Part shown: one piece after another, positions 23,435-35,158 of the stretch | Layout: every line of letters starts with the position of its first letter | Position numbering within the stretch: position 1 is the first letter of the stretch | Source: Strongylocentrotus droebachiensis | Taxonomy: Eukaryota; Echinodermata; Echinoidea; Camarodonta; Strongylocentrotidae | Assembly (NCBI GenBank): GCA_035222895.1 | Contig: JAVYIG010002104.1 | Location: forward strand, 207,539 to 271,538 | Reading direction: 5' to 3' | Length of the DNA: 64,000 bases | Notes under the pieces: generated by a model | Told to the model about the DNA's origin: nothing | Seen by the model: only the letters and a program-made list of their open reading frames with translations | Database searches by the model: none | Position numbers and translations under genes: made by a program

Positions 23435-24488
23435 CAGAGCTGCCAACTAGTACGGATTTCCCGTAATTGGTACGGAAATTAACGACCATTAAACGACCAT
23501 TAAAAAATTTCAGATAATCATGCGTCCGCGCAGTGTTGGCGTGCCGTTTTTTTTAGATTCATAGCGCAGCATAGGAAATTATAATAATAATAATAATAAT
23601 AAGATATTTGTATACCACAAATTGCAAAATTGCCTCTAAGCGGTTTAGAAGAAAATAGCTGATAAGTAAAGGAAACAGAATTTGCATTACAAATTATATC
23701 AATTTAAATTACCATTAAACTTTGCAAATGAAAATAATACATGTACATAATTACAAATCACTTACAACCAAAATACAAATAGTTCTTAAATTAATAGTAT
23801 CCTACGGTAATCTACACAAAATATATTAAAAGGCAAAAGGTCAAAAGAGCTATTCAGGAACAAGACTTAAAGAGATGTGTTTTTAGCATTGTTTTAAAAG
23901 AATTTACAGAGCTAGCATTGCGAATTTGAAGGGGGAGATTGTTCCAAAGAAAAGCAGCTGCATAAACGAAAGAACGTTGACCGTACTGTTTGTATGAAAT
24001 AGTGTGAGACCGAGAGAGGAGAGATTGAGAAGCAGATCGCAAAGTCCGGACAGGAGTGTATCGAGGAAGGAGTTCAGAAAGATATGAAGGAGCAAAACCA
24101 TGATAAGTCTTGAAAGTAAGGAGGAGGATTTTGTAGGTAATGCGAGAAGTGATAGGAAGCCAGTGAAGTTTTTGAAGAACAGGGGTAATGTGAGAAGTAC
24201 GAGGAACACAAGAAACAAGACGAGCTGCTGTGTTTTGGATACGCTGGAGCTTTGAGGTTATTTTTGCAGGAAGACCAAAGAGAAGGGAATTGCAACAATC
24301 TAGCCTAGATGTGACGAAAGCATGGATAAGACGATGGGCTGTATTCTGGTCGAGAAACCTACGAATTTTCCCTATTTTCCTTATAGCTACAAAAGCAGAT
24401 TTACAAATGGCATTACTGATTTATACCTAAAATTACTGATTTTGAGCCTTGTGATTACTGATTTTCTGTTCTGGAGGTTGGCAGCTCT
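23435..24488. mobile_element. hAT-like MITE, second copy split by a LINE
   Basis: Same ends as the copy at 21961-22344 and flanked by a different 7-bp direct repeat, GCTTTGG, showing an independent insertion. Its interior is interrupted from about 23582 to 24405 by a reverse-oriented LINE 3' fragment. Confidence 0.85.
23582..24405 (-). mobile_element. 5'-truncated non-LTR retrotransposon (LINE) fragment
   Basis: Read on the minus strand, it encodes the C-terminal part of a LINE reverse-transcriptase protein. Visible blocks are TSRLDCCNSLLFGLP, KLQRIQNTAARLV, LHWLPITSRITYKI, YHGFAPSYLSELL, then LWNNLPLQIRNASSVNSFK and KTHLF before the stop at 23856. It ends in a (TTA)n tail. This layout is typical of CR1/L2/Jockey-type elements. 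The N-terminal RT core and endonuclease are missing, so the copy cannot move by itself. Confidence 0.9.
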
Positions 24489-25009
24489 GCTTTGGTCTCA
24501 TTGTGACAATTTGTTTTTATTAGATATACATTTTTTGTTTGTTTTTAATGCAAAACTCGTGCCTTTATGCCCTTGAGTCTATTTTGACTTGAACACTTTA
24601 TGTTAAGTAATTCATTTCTTTTTTAGATTATATAATTTCATAGATTTGGCTGGTCAGTATTAAGTGAATGACCAATTTTATGTTTGTGGTTAAAATATTT
24701 TAATAAAGTTTTATTTATGTTTAGATGTAAACAGATTCTTTATTATTGATTTTTGTATGAAAAATATATAAGATTATGCAAGGTGATCAAGAAAGTTATG
24801 TGTGGGGAAAAAGTGACAAAAGTAAAGAATGAAGATATAAGAAAGGAGAGACTGAATGAAGAAAATAAGAGGTGAATATAGAAGTAAATAGAGAATTGAG
24901 AATACAGGAACTTGGAAGAAAAATCAGAGAGGATTTTTAAGTGATAAAAAAAGTGGATTATGATAGTATTTTCTTTGTTAGATGTAAAGTAGCGGAGATG
25001 AACGAATCT

Positions 25010-25320
25010 GGGGGTTGTTTCACAAAGATCCTAAGTTGAACTTATCTCTAAGTTGGACTTAACAATTATGGAAAGCCGTTAGCATGTATGAACATATTTT
25101 GTAAAAGTTATTTTAAAAGGCATAAAATGTTGATTCCAATCATTCATATTTTCTATTATCGGGGAGATTTAATGTTCTTGATGTGGAGTTTGGTAAAAGT
25201 ATAAAATACTTCAATTTTTCGCTTTTGAATATGTTTATTTTAAGGCTACAAATAGCTTTCCATTCTGTTTAAGTCCAACTTAGAGTCAAGTTCGACTTCG
25301 GATCTTTGTGAAACACCCCC
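25010..25320. mobile_element. MITE with 50-bp TIRs
   Basis: Left end GTTTCACAAAGATCCTAAGT and the complement of the right end (GTTTCACAAAGATCCGAAGT) match over about 50 bp with few differences. The interior of about 200 bp is non-coding. Confidence 0.75.
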
Positions 25321-25654
25321 CTGGAATGATGGTCTAAAAAATGGAAGCTTTCAAATAAGCCCCGTCAAATTTGATTCTTGCTCTTGTTTTTTCCCTTCAA
25401 ATTTAGTAGAGGGTTTCATGTTATTTGATATATTGTCTACCGGTATACATAAACATTCATTTTAACAAAATTTTTCTTATTTAAATTTCAGATGGACGTG
25501 CAATTAGGCTCAAAACGAGTAAAAAGGCAAAATATCACTGATTTTGGTTACCTAATTGTTTAGATATCTTCAGATTATTATTTTAAAATTCATTCACAGT
25601 GAGGAACAAAATAAACAAATCACGAATCTATTGAGGTGAATAAAAAAAGGGAGG

Positions 25655-25850
25655 TTAAAGCCCCATTGTCCTACTTGTAGCTACTTGCTCCCTCTTTTTA
25701 GAAAACTTCCCCAATCGGTGCCTGTTGGTCCCCCACGATCCTCTTTTTCTTATGTTAGTTGAGAGCTGAGTTAATGAGATAGCCACCTGTCAGTGGCCTC
25801 GCTGTGTGGTCTAACCCCTTCTGGCCCAGTAGTATAGACGGTCTTTAAGA
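25655..25850. repeat. Interspersed repeat, copy 2
   Basis: Reverse-orientation relative of 12885-13095, sharing GGTCCCCCACGATCCTCTTT and the following TTCTTATGTTAGTTGAGA-type sequence. Confidence 0.6.
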
Positions 25851-26189
25851 GGTAATACTCGACCATAAGATTGATTTATTTTTAAAATTACAAAGATAAG
25901 ATATGTTATAAGTTTGAATATAGCCTGATAGAAATCATCCTAAACCCAATATGTCCTCCAACTCTAAAACACAATACGAAATAAACCAATACAGATCGTT
26001 ATTTCATTGTTGGAACGTTAACGTTGGTTTTGAAGAATTTTAGTTAGCGAAGTAATTTTTTATATCCATATTTAGTCCAGTCAAAATAGCAATTGCGTTT
26101 TAGCTCTTGTAATGATGCTTTTGATGCCAGAGAACAAAAGATATATTCAAACCATAATATGTATGTAATTACTAAACTGTGTATAATAT

Positions 26190-26260
26190 GCACACGCACA
26201 CACTCACGCACCAAAGGTACACACACATACACACACGCATACACATATATCAACATACAT
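26190..26260. repeat. Imperfect (CA)n microsatellite
   Basis: ACACAC-rich run with GC interruptions; no coding evidence. Confidence 0.7.
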
Positions 26261-26394
26261 ATTAATGTCCAGATATCTCCTCGGAGTTTGAGAAAATACA
26301 CAAGAATATAAGAAATAATGATGCTCCTTACACGCAAAATTAAAAAAAAAAAAGTTCGCTCTTAGGGCTATCTGTCTGTGATTATTACTATTTT

Positions 26395-26540
26395 AACTTA
26401 TTAATTTGGTATATGTCTGTCGGGGGCACCACTCTCGAGCTTTCGTGGGTTATACTGTTCAAGCTGACTTAATTTTGATCTGTTATTCTTGTATATTGTA
26501 TGTTGGAAGTTGGCGAATAAAAATCAATCAATCAATCATG
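26395..26540 (+). mobile_element. Probable LINE 3' terminus with AATC tail
   Basis: Ends in GGCGAATAAA followed by repeated AATC, a common non-LTR 3' end. Only this terminal part is recognisable. Confidence 0.45.
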
Positions 26541-26929
26541 TCAAATAATGATTTTATTTAACTTTCAAAAATATCATCGTTATGCATCAAAATATGCGAA
26601 ACCTATCTCCTTAAATGCGCCAAAATGCAAGGAGAGGGGACACGAATAATTACGTCACGAAGAAATAAGAAGGAGTTTCCAAATGAAAATTTGATGTGAT
26701 TTTCGTTTAAAAGAATATAAAAATGAAATTAATGATTGTTTTTGTACAAGTCAATAGGCTAACACTTTATGCTGCGGGACTTCGCCAATAGGAGGCGCTG
26801 TTCAGTGAGTCTTAACGTAGGTATATGTTTCTTTCCTCTGTTCTTTCCGTTCATAGTAGAAAATACAAATCACCCTTTCCCGATACTGGGTTGTATATAA
26901 CGTGATAAAAAAGTGTTCTAATTTCAATT

Positions 26930-27321
26930 TTATATCCGCACATTCTCTCAGTCTATATGTATATCACGTCTATTCAAATTCTCTCAATCATTTATACCGC
27001 TTATTATCATTTTTAAAATACATCATTTAAAAGGTCTCTCCCTTTATCATCTTCTTACAATCTGTTTATCTTGATTTCTTCCATTCAAATCCATTTACCT
27101 TTATAAATTTCTATGTCTTAAAAATCTCTTAGTTTATTATCTTCTCACATTCTCTCACTCTTTTGTTTTCCTCTCTTTTAAATCATCTCACTCCCTATCA
27201 TTCACAAATTCTCTCCCTTCATCACCTTCTCATATTCTTGCAATCTTTATCTGAGTCTTCCTTTCAAATTAAATTACTCTATCATACATCTCTTTCATGA
27301 CATTTTTCCTCCTCACTTTAA
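26930..27321. repeat. Degenerate CTCTCA/TCTTCTCACATTC repeats
   Basis: Recurring short motifs such as TTCTCACATTCTCTCAC and TTCAAATT spaced about 50-70 bp. The pattern resumes after 27797, so the TTAA-flanked element inserted into it. Confidence 0.5.
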
Positions 27322-27793
27322 CCCTAAAAAGGCCGGGCTATTTGAGGTCTTAATACGGCAGGGGGAGGGGGGGGGGGGGGGTGGGGGCATTATGCCCCCC
27401 TAAGATCTCGGTCTAGGAAGGTCTAATTAATGTGAAAATTAGCATGGTGATAGATTGAAGTATATTGAATTAGATGGTAATGTTTATTTTCTTTTATATT
27501 TATTTATTTATTTGTTATTAATATTTTTATGACAATACGCAAATTTGTGAGGGAAATATACTTACAAACGCACATTTGTGAGAATTACATTTTTTGTATA
27601 GACATGTGATGATATTTTGTCACCTAACACCCGAACCATAGGTCCGCCTATAACAAAATTGGAATCAAAATGTGCGGGAGACATGAGAGAAAAAAAACTC
27701 ATGAAATTTCAGCGCCAAAGGTTGAGAGGTTTTGATGCAGCGGCAAAAATTCGACGGGGGGGGGGGGGCATTATGCCCCCGGCCTTATTAGGG
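27322..27793. mobile_element. piggyBac-like MITE with TTAA target duplication (472 bp)
   Basis: Flanked by TTAA at 27318-27321 and 27794-27797. Ends are CCCTAAAAAGGCCGGG and the complement of CCCGGCCTTATTAGGG. TTAA duplication with CCCT ends is characteristic of the piggyBac superfamily. The interior has G runs and GCATTATGCCCCC near both ends and no transposase. Confidence 0.8.
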
Positions 27794-28129
27794 TTAAATC
27801 AATATCTTCTCACATTCTCTCACTATTTATCTCTTCCTTTCGAGTTCTCTCACTAAATTATACATCTCTTTCATTACAACTTCTCTCAATTTCTCCTCTC
27901 CACTCTTATGTGCTGTGTATCTCTCTTCTTCTTACTCAAACAAAACAATTGACAGGATAGTAATTGAAACTAATTATTGCACGTCAAACAAACATTTAAT
28001 CACTAATGCTACTATTTCAATGACTTTAGAAAATGAATCATCCTGTAATATGGCAACTCCCATCGTATCAAGTTTGCATATTTACATCGGCTTTAATTAC
28101 AATAAGTATAATGATTAACTTGTAAAATA

Positions 28130-28215
28130 ATAGTTATATTCAGAGCAATAGTAATAATAATGATAATGATAATAATAATAATAACAGCAATACTGATACA
28201 ATAAATATTATTATC
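28130..28215. repeat. (AAT/GAT)n microsatellite
   Basis: Imperfect AATAAT and GATAAT triplets; no gene context. Confidence 0.7.
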
Positions 28216-29530
28216 AAAATGTTAGGCACCCATCAATTTGATTCTTGTTTTTTAAATATCTTTTAACTTGCTCTTTTAAAAAACTTCAGGCAGTTCTGAA
28301 AATGCAAAAGCACTGTTCATTACAATTGCAGACCCATTCACTAACTAAAGTATGCCCTTTTAACCTCATCATCGACAATATTTCCACAATGCATTATTTC
28401 ATGATAAAGCCTTCATTATTAATAAAGCTCTATAAAATAATCTTCTCATTCGCTTTTAAAATTTGTGTTTCTTTCAGGTCATGATCGGTCATGTTCACGT
28501 TTGATATTTTGATACTAACGGTTTTACTCTTTCACACAAATCTGGCACAAGGGGATGTTAACATGGCATTGCAAAAACAATGTTGCTCAGTGAAGCGTGT
28601 ATAGATTAATGTAGTCAATGTACAATAGGAAAGCATATTACTTCTACTCTATGTAAGCAAGGAATCTTATTATACACCTCATAGATATTCACAATTTCTA
28701 TTTGTTTTCGAGTTTCATTTTTTCTGGGACACAGTGTATAGTTGATATTTTATAAAACGAGCATCTTACTTTTAATTATCTCATATTTCACACTACAACC
28801 ATATTCATTATACCTTAAGTTTGGGAAATAAAATATTGACTTTTGTCTTTTAAAAAATCTTTTGCCTTGTCTTGAATTACTTATATGACATGATGTCATG
28901 TATTGTTTGTAGTTTTCAATGAAGGAATGCATTCATTCATTTTATTCGATTTTTTTTAAAGGTAATGATTGTGAAACATAAAATAAGATAAACTTGAAAC
29001 TTAAAACAAGTAAATAATGTCATAAGTTGCCGTGTATTCTGACACATTGACGTTACATTTTTTGTTTTCGTTATTCACTAGTTCTATTCGTATCTGAAGT
29101 ATAAGCTCATTACACAAGACCCCAGACAGATTTGTATATTCATATGTATGCATAATTATGTATATGTATATGTATGTGTACGTGTATTTACATGTACATG
29201 TATAAGTAAATATATCGAAAATAATATCGCTAGTGATATTCGTTTGTCTCGCAATGTGGTCAATAAGGAATCTAAAAGTTCACGACGTTTCGTGTAAATA
29301 TAAAATATAAAGTAAATATATGTATGCAGGCTTGTATATTTGTATCATAGACCCTATAAATACTCTACTACACAAACTGCACTTTTATGTTGTAATCAAA
29401 TATTGTTGACGTTTTATCATTTCTAACTATTATTATACAATGAAGTTTGAACAAAGTCTCTTGGTAATAAAAATGAGATTCTATAAAACACAAAAGTAGA
29501 AACCGCCACTACTTCTAATCATCAATATCA
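28216..29530. other. AT-rich intergenic sequence
   Basis: No exon, tRNA or element terminus found. It probably lies between the lectin 3' end and the repeat-rich region to the left. TATATGTATG-type simple sequence occurs at about 29140-29210. Confidence 0.4.
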
Positions 29531-29541
29531 TTATTTATAAA

Positions 29542-29547
29542 TTTATT
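29542..29547 (-). terminator. Candidate polyadenylation signal of the lectin gene
   Basis: AATAAA on the minus strand about 310 nt beyond the lectin stop codon. Plausible but unconfirmed. Confidence 0.3.
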
Positions 29548-29856
29548 GAATGTAAAGATGTAAAGAGCTCCGTCTTTTAAACATCATAAATTAACACCTC
29601 TTTAACAATCTTTGCAGAGCTCTTCGTGTGAAAATGAGTGCATGGAATGACAAAAACCACAAACTTGAACATTCCTAAAGCTCCGATACACTTATAGAAA
29701 CAATGACAAAAGAACGAAAACCCGATTTTTTTTTTCTTTCGGGGGAGGGGGGGAGGGGGTATTCTCTTGCCCCCAACCAATCCCCATTTAGGTGTTCAGA
29801 TGCAATCAGTGGTGCAACCAGGTGGTATGAAAAATTGGAATAAACAAATCCAATTT

Positions 29857-30257
29857 TTATATCCCCACTTCTTTCTCGCATATGAATCCAATTTGTTTGG
29901 AGCAAAACTTATCCTGCCAACTATATTGAAGGTGCTCATACCAACTAACATGAACATGAACGTAAATTCGAAAACAGTTTACATTCTCGTGAAACGACCC
30001 TTGGGTAAAATTGCTATATGTAAGATTTGATCCGTCTAGCCACCTTGCCTCACTGAGACTTAAGCCGGTCAGCCCGATCCAGTAGTCCCCACTAGCACGC
30101 CCTACGATGAAATCCTGTTCCTCTAGCGACTCGATGAAGACTAGATGGGATCCGTATTGGGAACAAGCTGAAACCGCGGAAGCATGATTCATCTTGGCAG
30201 TGCTGAAATTGTAGAACGACCCGCCGAATTTACAATCCACCGGAGGAGATGAGCATG
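29857..30257 (-). CDS. C-type lectin domain exon with stop codon
   Basis: After a TTTTCAG acceptor the exon encodes Cys-rich entry residues, then CKFGGSFYNFS, the WIGL motif in YWIGLTGL, WLDGSNLTYSNF, and the C-terminal WQDKFCSKQIGFICEK. These are the conserved positions of a C-type lectin domain, with the usual disulfide cysteines. The Ca2+/sugar site motifs are not canonical: there is no EPN or QPD, and WND is replaced by WQD. The single-exon domain ends in VGI and TAA. Confidence 0.93.
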
Positions 30258-31598
30258 CTGAAAAGATGAAAATACAATATGTAAATTACTCAATTTTAAG
30301 AAAGTAGACTAAGTGATTATTTGGGTAGAAACTGAAATATTCAGAGAAAAATTATTATTATTATTATTATAATAGATAATGATGATGATAACGGCGAAAA
30401 TAATAATAATTATGGTAATGAAGATAATGATACTAAAAATAGATGCATAGACAAAATTACAGCTCTTAAAAGACTTGGTAACATTGGTGAAGGTTGATGA
30501 AAAAACTGCGTAATTTTAGTATGAAATGTTATTTATTATATTCCTTCTACTTCATGGACTAACCCTCTAACATGCAAACAAATCCTGATTTTTTTTTTAA
30601 AACCACAAAGATATTTATGGTTTTCTTTGAAGGCGTCACTGGTCAACACCCTCTAACAGTAAATTCTCCAAACCATTTTTGAATTTTCCCAACCGTTTTT
30701 CCATGAAAATAAGACAAAAGACAGGCTTTAAAAAATATTTCGACACTTAAATGTCTGGGATGGTATATAGAGCCAATGCATAGCTTTGTGATGATTTACA
30801 TTCACCTAAAATGTAATTAAATTGTAATAATATGGGTGATTTAACAACTCGATCAGATCAGTTTTCCCCCAACAGTTATCATTAATAATGGTCTGTTTTC
30901 ACTCAAATTTTCATATTATCGTTAATTGTACATGTAGCATTGAAGTCATTACCTTAAATGTATTACAAAGTTTTGGTAAGCCAAGGGGTCATGAATTTAG
31001 TTCAAATTAACATATTAGAAGCCTATGCGATTTAACGATATTCATTGATCATTGTCGCGGTTGAAATCGAGTCTAAAGTAATAAAGTTGTAAATAACAAA
31101 CTCTTTATGTTGTATAGCACCCTCTCAAGACTAATATTACTTTAGCTCTAAAACAATGTTTCTTGACTATAATTGACCGATTTACTATTCCCGTTTGGAA
31201 ATTATATATCAGAGCTGCATATTCTGAGATTTTCATGATAGCAGCTACCATGGAATGGCCTAAGGCGATATTTGAAATATTTGAAATTTACCGGGAGCAC
31301 CGGTAAATTTTTGATTATTCAATTTCTCGAAAGGAGAAGTGTTTTAGGGGCTACATTTTGTAGTGCTTATAATACATCCATAAGGGCATCCAAGTTAATC
31401 AACATTTCAAAGAATAATTACAATCAATCCAATTGTCAAAATTTCCCGAAACTATGCATTACCTTTAACACCACTTTATCTCATCTGAACAATATTACCA
31501 AGTCCCTTTAATAGTCAATACCTACAAAAACTCCTCACTATCGCAAATTGTGGCCAATGTATGAATGAAAGAGGGGAGGGAGGAGGGGGAGGGGGGAA

Positions 31599-31653
<55 letters not shown>

Positions 31654-32223
31654 GAGAGAAAGAGAGGGAAGGGGAAGTGGCTAGACATATTATAATAATG
31701 ATTAAAAGCATGACATCGTTTCATCGTTCTCTTACTTGAGTTGGTGGTTTCTTGCGATGTCGTTATGTCTGACATCGTGGTCGTAGAACTCGTCGTGGGC
31801 TTGGTCTTCGCGTCCGTTGTCGATAATTCTGTTAACTCTGAAACGTTTGATAAATGTTATGGTTCAGGGTTGTAACAAATGAATCCACACGTAAAAAGCA
31901 ATGAGATTAGGAACGACAACCTTAGCTTGATTAGAAGTCCAAAACGCAGAAAATTTAGCTCCATGAAAACATATAAATTTTATCAGTCAAATTATTTTAT
32001 GAAGTATAATTTGTGTCAGCAAATTTGTAGATTTAGTGGTACTTTATCAAGGCCTAAGAGACTTTTTAAACAAATAATTTATCTAAATGTGTTCCTGCAT
32101 GTGGTGTGCTTGTTGTCATTACACTCGTGGGCAAAAGAGTGAGGCGGTACCTCCTCGTTAAAAAAATGTTTGAACTACGGCCGTGATAGGAAAGGACCTG
32201 AAAAAAAGAATCAGATGAAGATC

Positions 32224-32257
<34 letters not shown>

Positions 32258-32261
32258 AAGA

Positions 32262-32294
<33 letters not shown>

Positions 32295-32986
32295 CAAGAG
32301 AGAGAGCACTAGATAGAAAAAGAGAGAGAGAGCAAGAGAGAGAGAATAAGAGAGAGAGAGAGAGAGAGCGAGAGAAATAGAGAGAGAGAGGGAGAGAGAG
32401 AAAGAGAGAGACTGAAAGAGAGAGAGAGAGAGAGAAAGAGAGAGATAGAGTCGAGAGGGGAAAGGGGAAGTGGCTAGACATAATATTAATGATCAAAAGC
32501 ATGACATCATTTCATTGTTTATCTTACTTACTGGAGGCGGTGGTTTCTGGCGATGTCGTTGCGGCTGAAACCGTGGTCATAGGCCTCGTAGCTGTCTTAG
32601 TCGCCACGTCCGTAGTCGATGATTCCACTGACTCTGAAACGTTTATAAAAATGAAGCCACATGTTAAAAGTAATAACATTATGAATGACACCTCAACAGG
32701 AAAAGAAGGCCAAAACGAAGAACATGTTTTAAAATAAACTTTAACAGTTTATTTATTTTATGAGGACTGTATATTTTGTGTCGGGACATTGGATTTAGTG
32801 GTGCTTTGACAAAGTCGAAGGGTCTTATTTTGCCAAATCATTTATCTAAATGTATTGATATAGCGTGTCTAATTGTTGTTAAATGCGTGGACAAAAGAAT
32901 TAGACGGTCACTTACCCCTTAAACAAATGTTTTACCGACGCCCGAGATAGGAAAGGACTTTTAAAAAGTCAGATAAAGACTGAGAT

Positions 32987-33069
<83 letters not shown>

Positions 33070-35109
33070 GAGAGAGAGGCTATAGTGGCTAAACCCAGAG
33101 GCCCGAATTCACAAAGGAGGTTTGTCGACAAACCTCCTTTGTGAATTCGGGCCATAGTGATATTAATCACATGACGTCATTTTAAAGATAAACTTGAGTT
33201 CTGGTCATGCGATTACATTGTGAAAGAAAAGGTGTGGAATGCATCAGAAAAAGATGATCATGTAGCATGTAAGTATTGGTGTGTACTGCAAGGTTCTGGA
33301 GTCAGCAAATTCATAACAAATTTGGCAGAGTCTTGGTAAAGTAACAATCACTTACACAGAAAGATGTATATGGGCCAACACACGTGGTGTCGGGGCTGGT
33401 ACTACCCTGATTTCCTTATCTTTCTATGCTCATTACTCAGCCAGTATACATTTTCTTCCAAAATTGTTTGGCACATGACATTTATTTGTAATCTTGAACA
33501 TTCAGTGTAAGTTTCGTTAGATTCTGTGAGAATTTCTTTTCTTTTTTTAACCAGAACTAAAGTTTATCTTTAATGTTTCTCTTACTGGAAGTGTTTCTTG
33601 CGATGTCGTTGCGTCTGATCGTTCCGACATTGTGGCCGTTGGCCTCGTCGCCAGACGGTCACCCCCACCCCCCCCCCCCCCCCCTTAAAAAATGTTTGAG
33701 CGACGCCTGGAAAGGACTGCAAATAGTATAGAGATATTGACTGCTTCGAGAGGCCTGGCTGTTTTATAGGCTCAATGTGTTGCCATGACCCAGAGGCGCG
33801 CCTGGGTGGGCGGCGCCCCGAGGGGTCACCCCCCCCCACTCAGTGTTATTTAGGATACGCATATGCGTGTTCCCAGCGACCCCCCCCCCTTTTCAGCAAA
33901 AGTCTGGTGTTTAAAGTCAATACGGGTCGACCTTTTTCATTTGTTATAAGAGCCTTTTTCAGCACCCCCTTTTCAGCAAAAGTCCGGTAGACCTTTTTCT
34001 TTTGTTACGGGCCGGAGAGTTTGGGAAGACGCATGGTATCCCTCCGTTCACGGAGTGGGGGGGGGGGGGGGGTCATGGCAAGATGTGCAAGTTCTCGAGA
34101 GCCTATAAATCAGCCAGACATCGAATATTAAAGCAGTCGATATTTCTTTTTTATGCCGAATTAAAACAAATCTACCAAGAATTCTTACCTTATCCTTTCT
34201 TTGAGTAAAGATTGGTTAAAAAATCACGGAAAATCTGAGAAACTGTCTGTTTATATTTGCTTGGAAAATGACTGAAAGTTTCGATCATTTGGGAATCGCA
34301 GACAAAAAGTACTGTATGGTGTCCTCGCTCGCACAAAGGAAATTTTAACACGTAAACTCTTCGACTATTAACCGGTATTGGCATTTTTTGTTTGTTTACG
34401 GGAATGGCTAAAATCAAGACTCCAATTTCAACCAATCAGGTGGCTGGATTTCTTAACTGAGGTATATCAAGTCAGTCAAAGACCGAGGGAGAGAGGGAGA
34501 GAGAAAAAGGGGGAAAAATAGTCGCTAGACCCATTATGATAATAATCAAATGCATGACGTCATTTCCATGAAGCTATTGCCTAGACATACCAGAGGTAGT
34601 GGTGCTTTGAGAAGTCTTTGAGTCTGAGCGTTCCGTCATCGTAGTCGAAGGGCTCGCCGTAGGTTTGTTCGTCGCTTCCTTCGTTGACTCTGTGAGGAAG
34701 AACAAATCATGGGGTAGATGACGAGGCATAATATTTACTCTGAAATTATCTTCCGCCGGATGTCTCCAGGCGCTCTTGGTCAGGGTACGGGGATAGGATC
34801 AAAGCGAGGTGAGAGGGGGGGGGGGGGGGGACGAATAGAAATCGGAAAATACTTTTCATGTGGGAATCCCAATTCTATCAACAAGTTCCGAAAGAGGACC
34901 GCGAGGTATTTTCTTCTTAATCATCATCATCTTCTTCTTCTCCAGTTGCAACTACTGAATTTTGGTTACCCCCCTGTAGAAAGTCTCGTCATGCTCTTTG
35001 TTAATTAATTAGCCACCCCTCCCCAGATACGCATAATATCGTTTTGGGTAGTGTCTCCCTTGAAACCCACTTGAGCAGTGACAGCTGTAGCCTACCATAG
35101 TCTCCTCAC

Positions 35110-35158
<49 letters not shown>

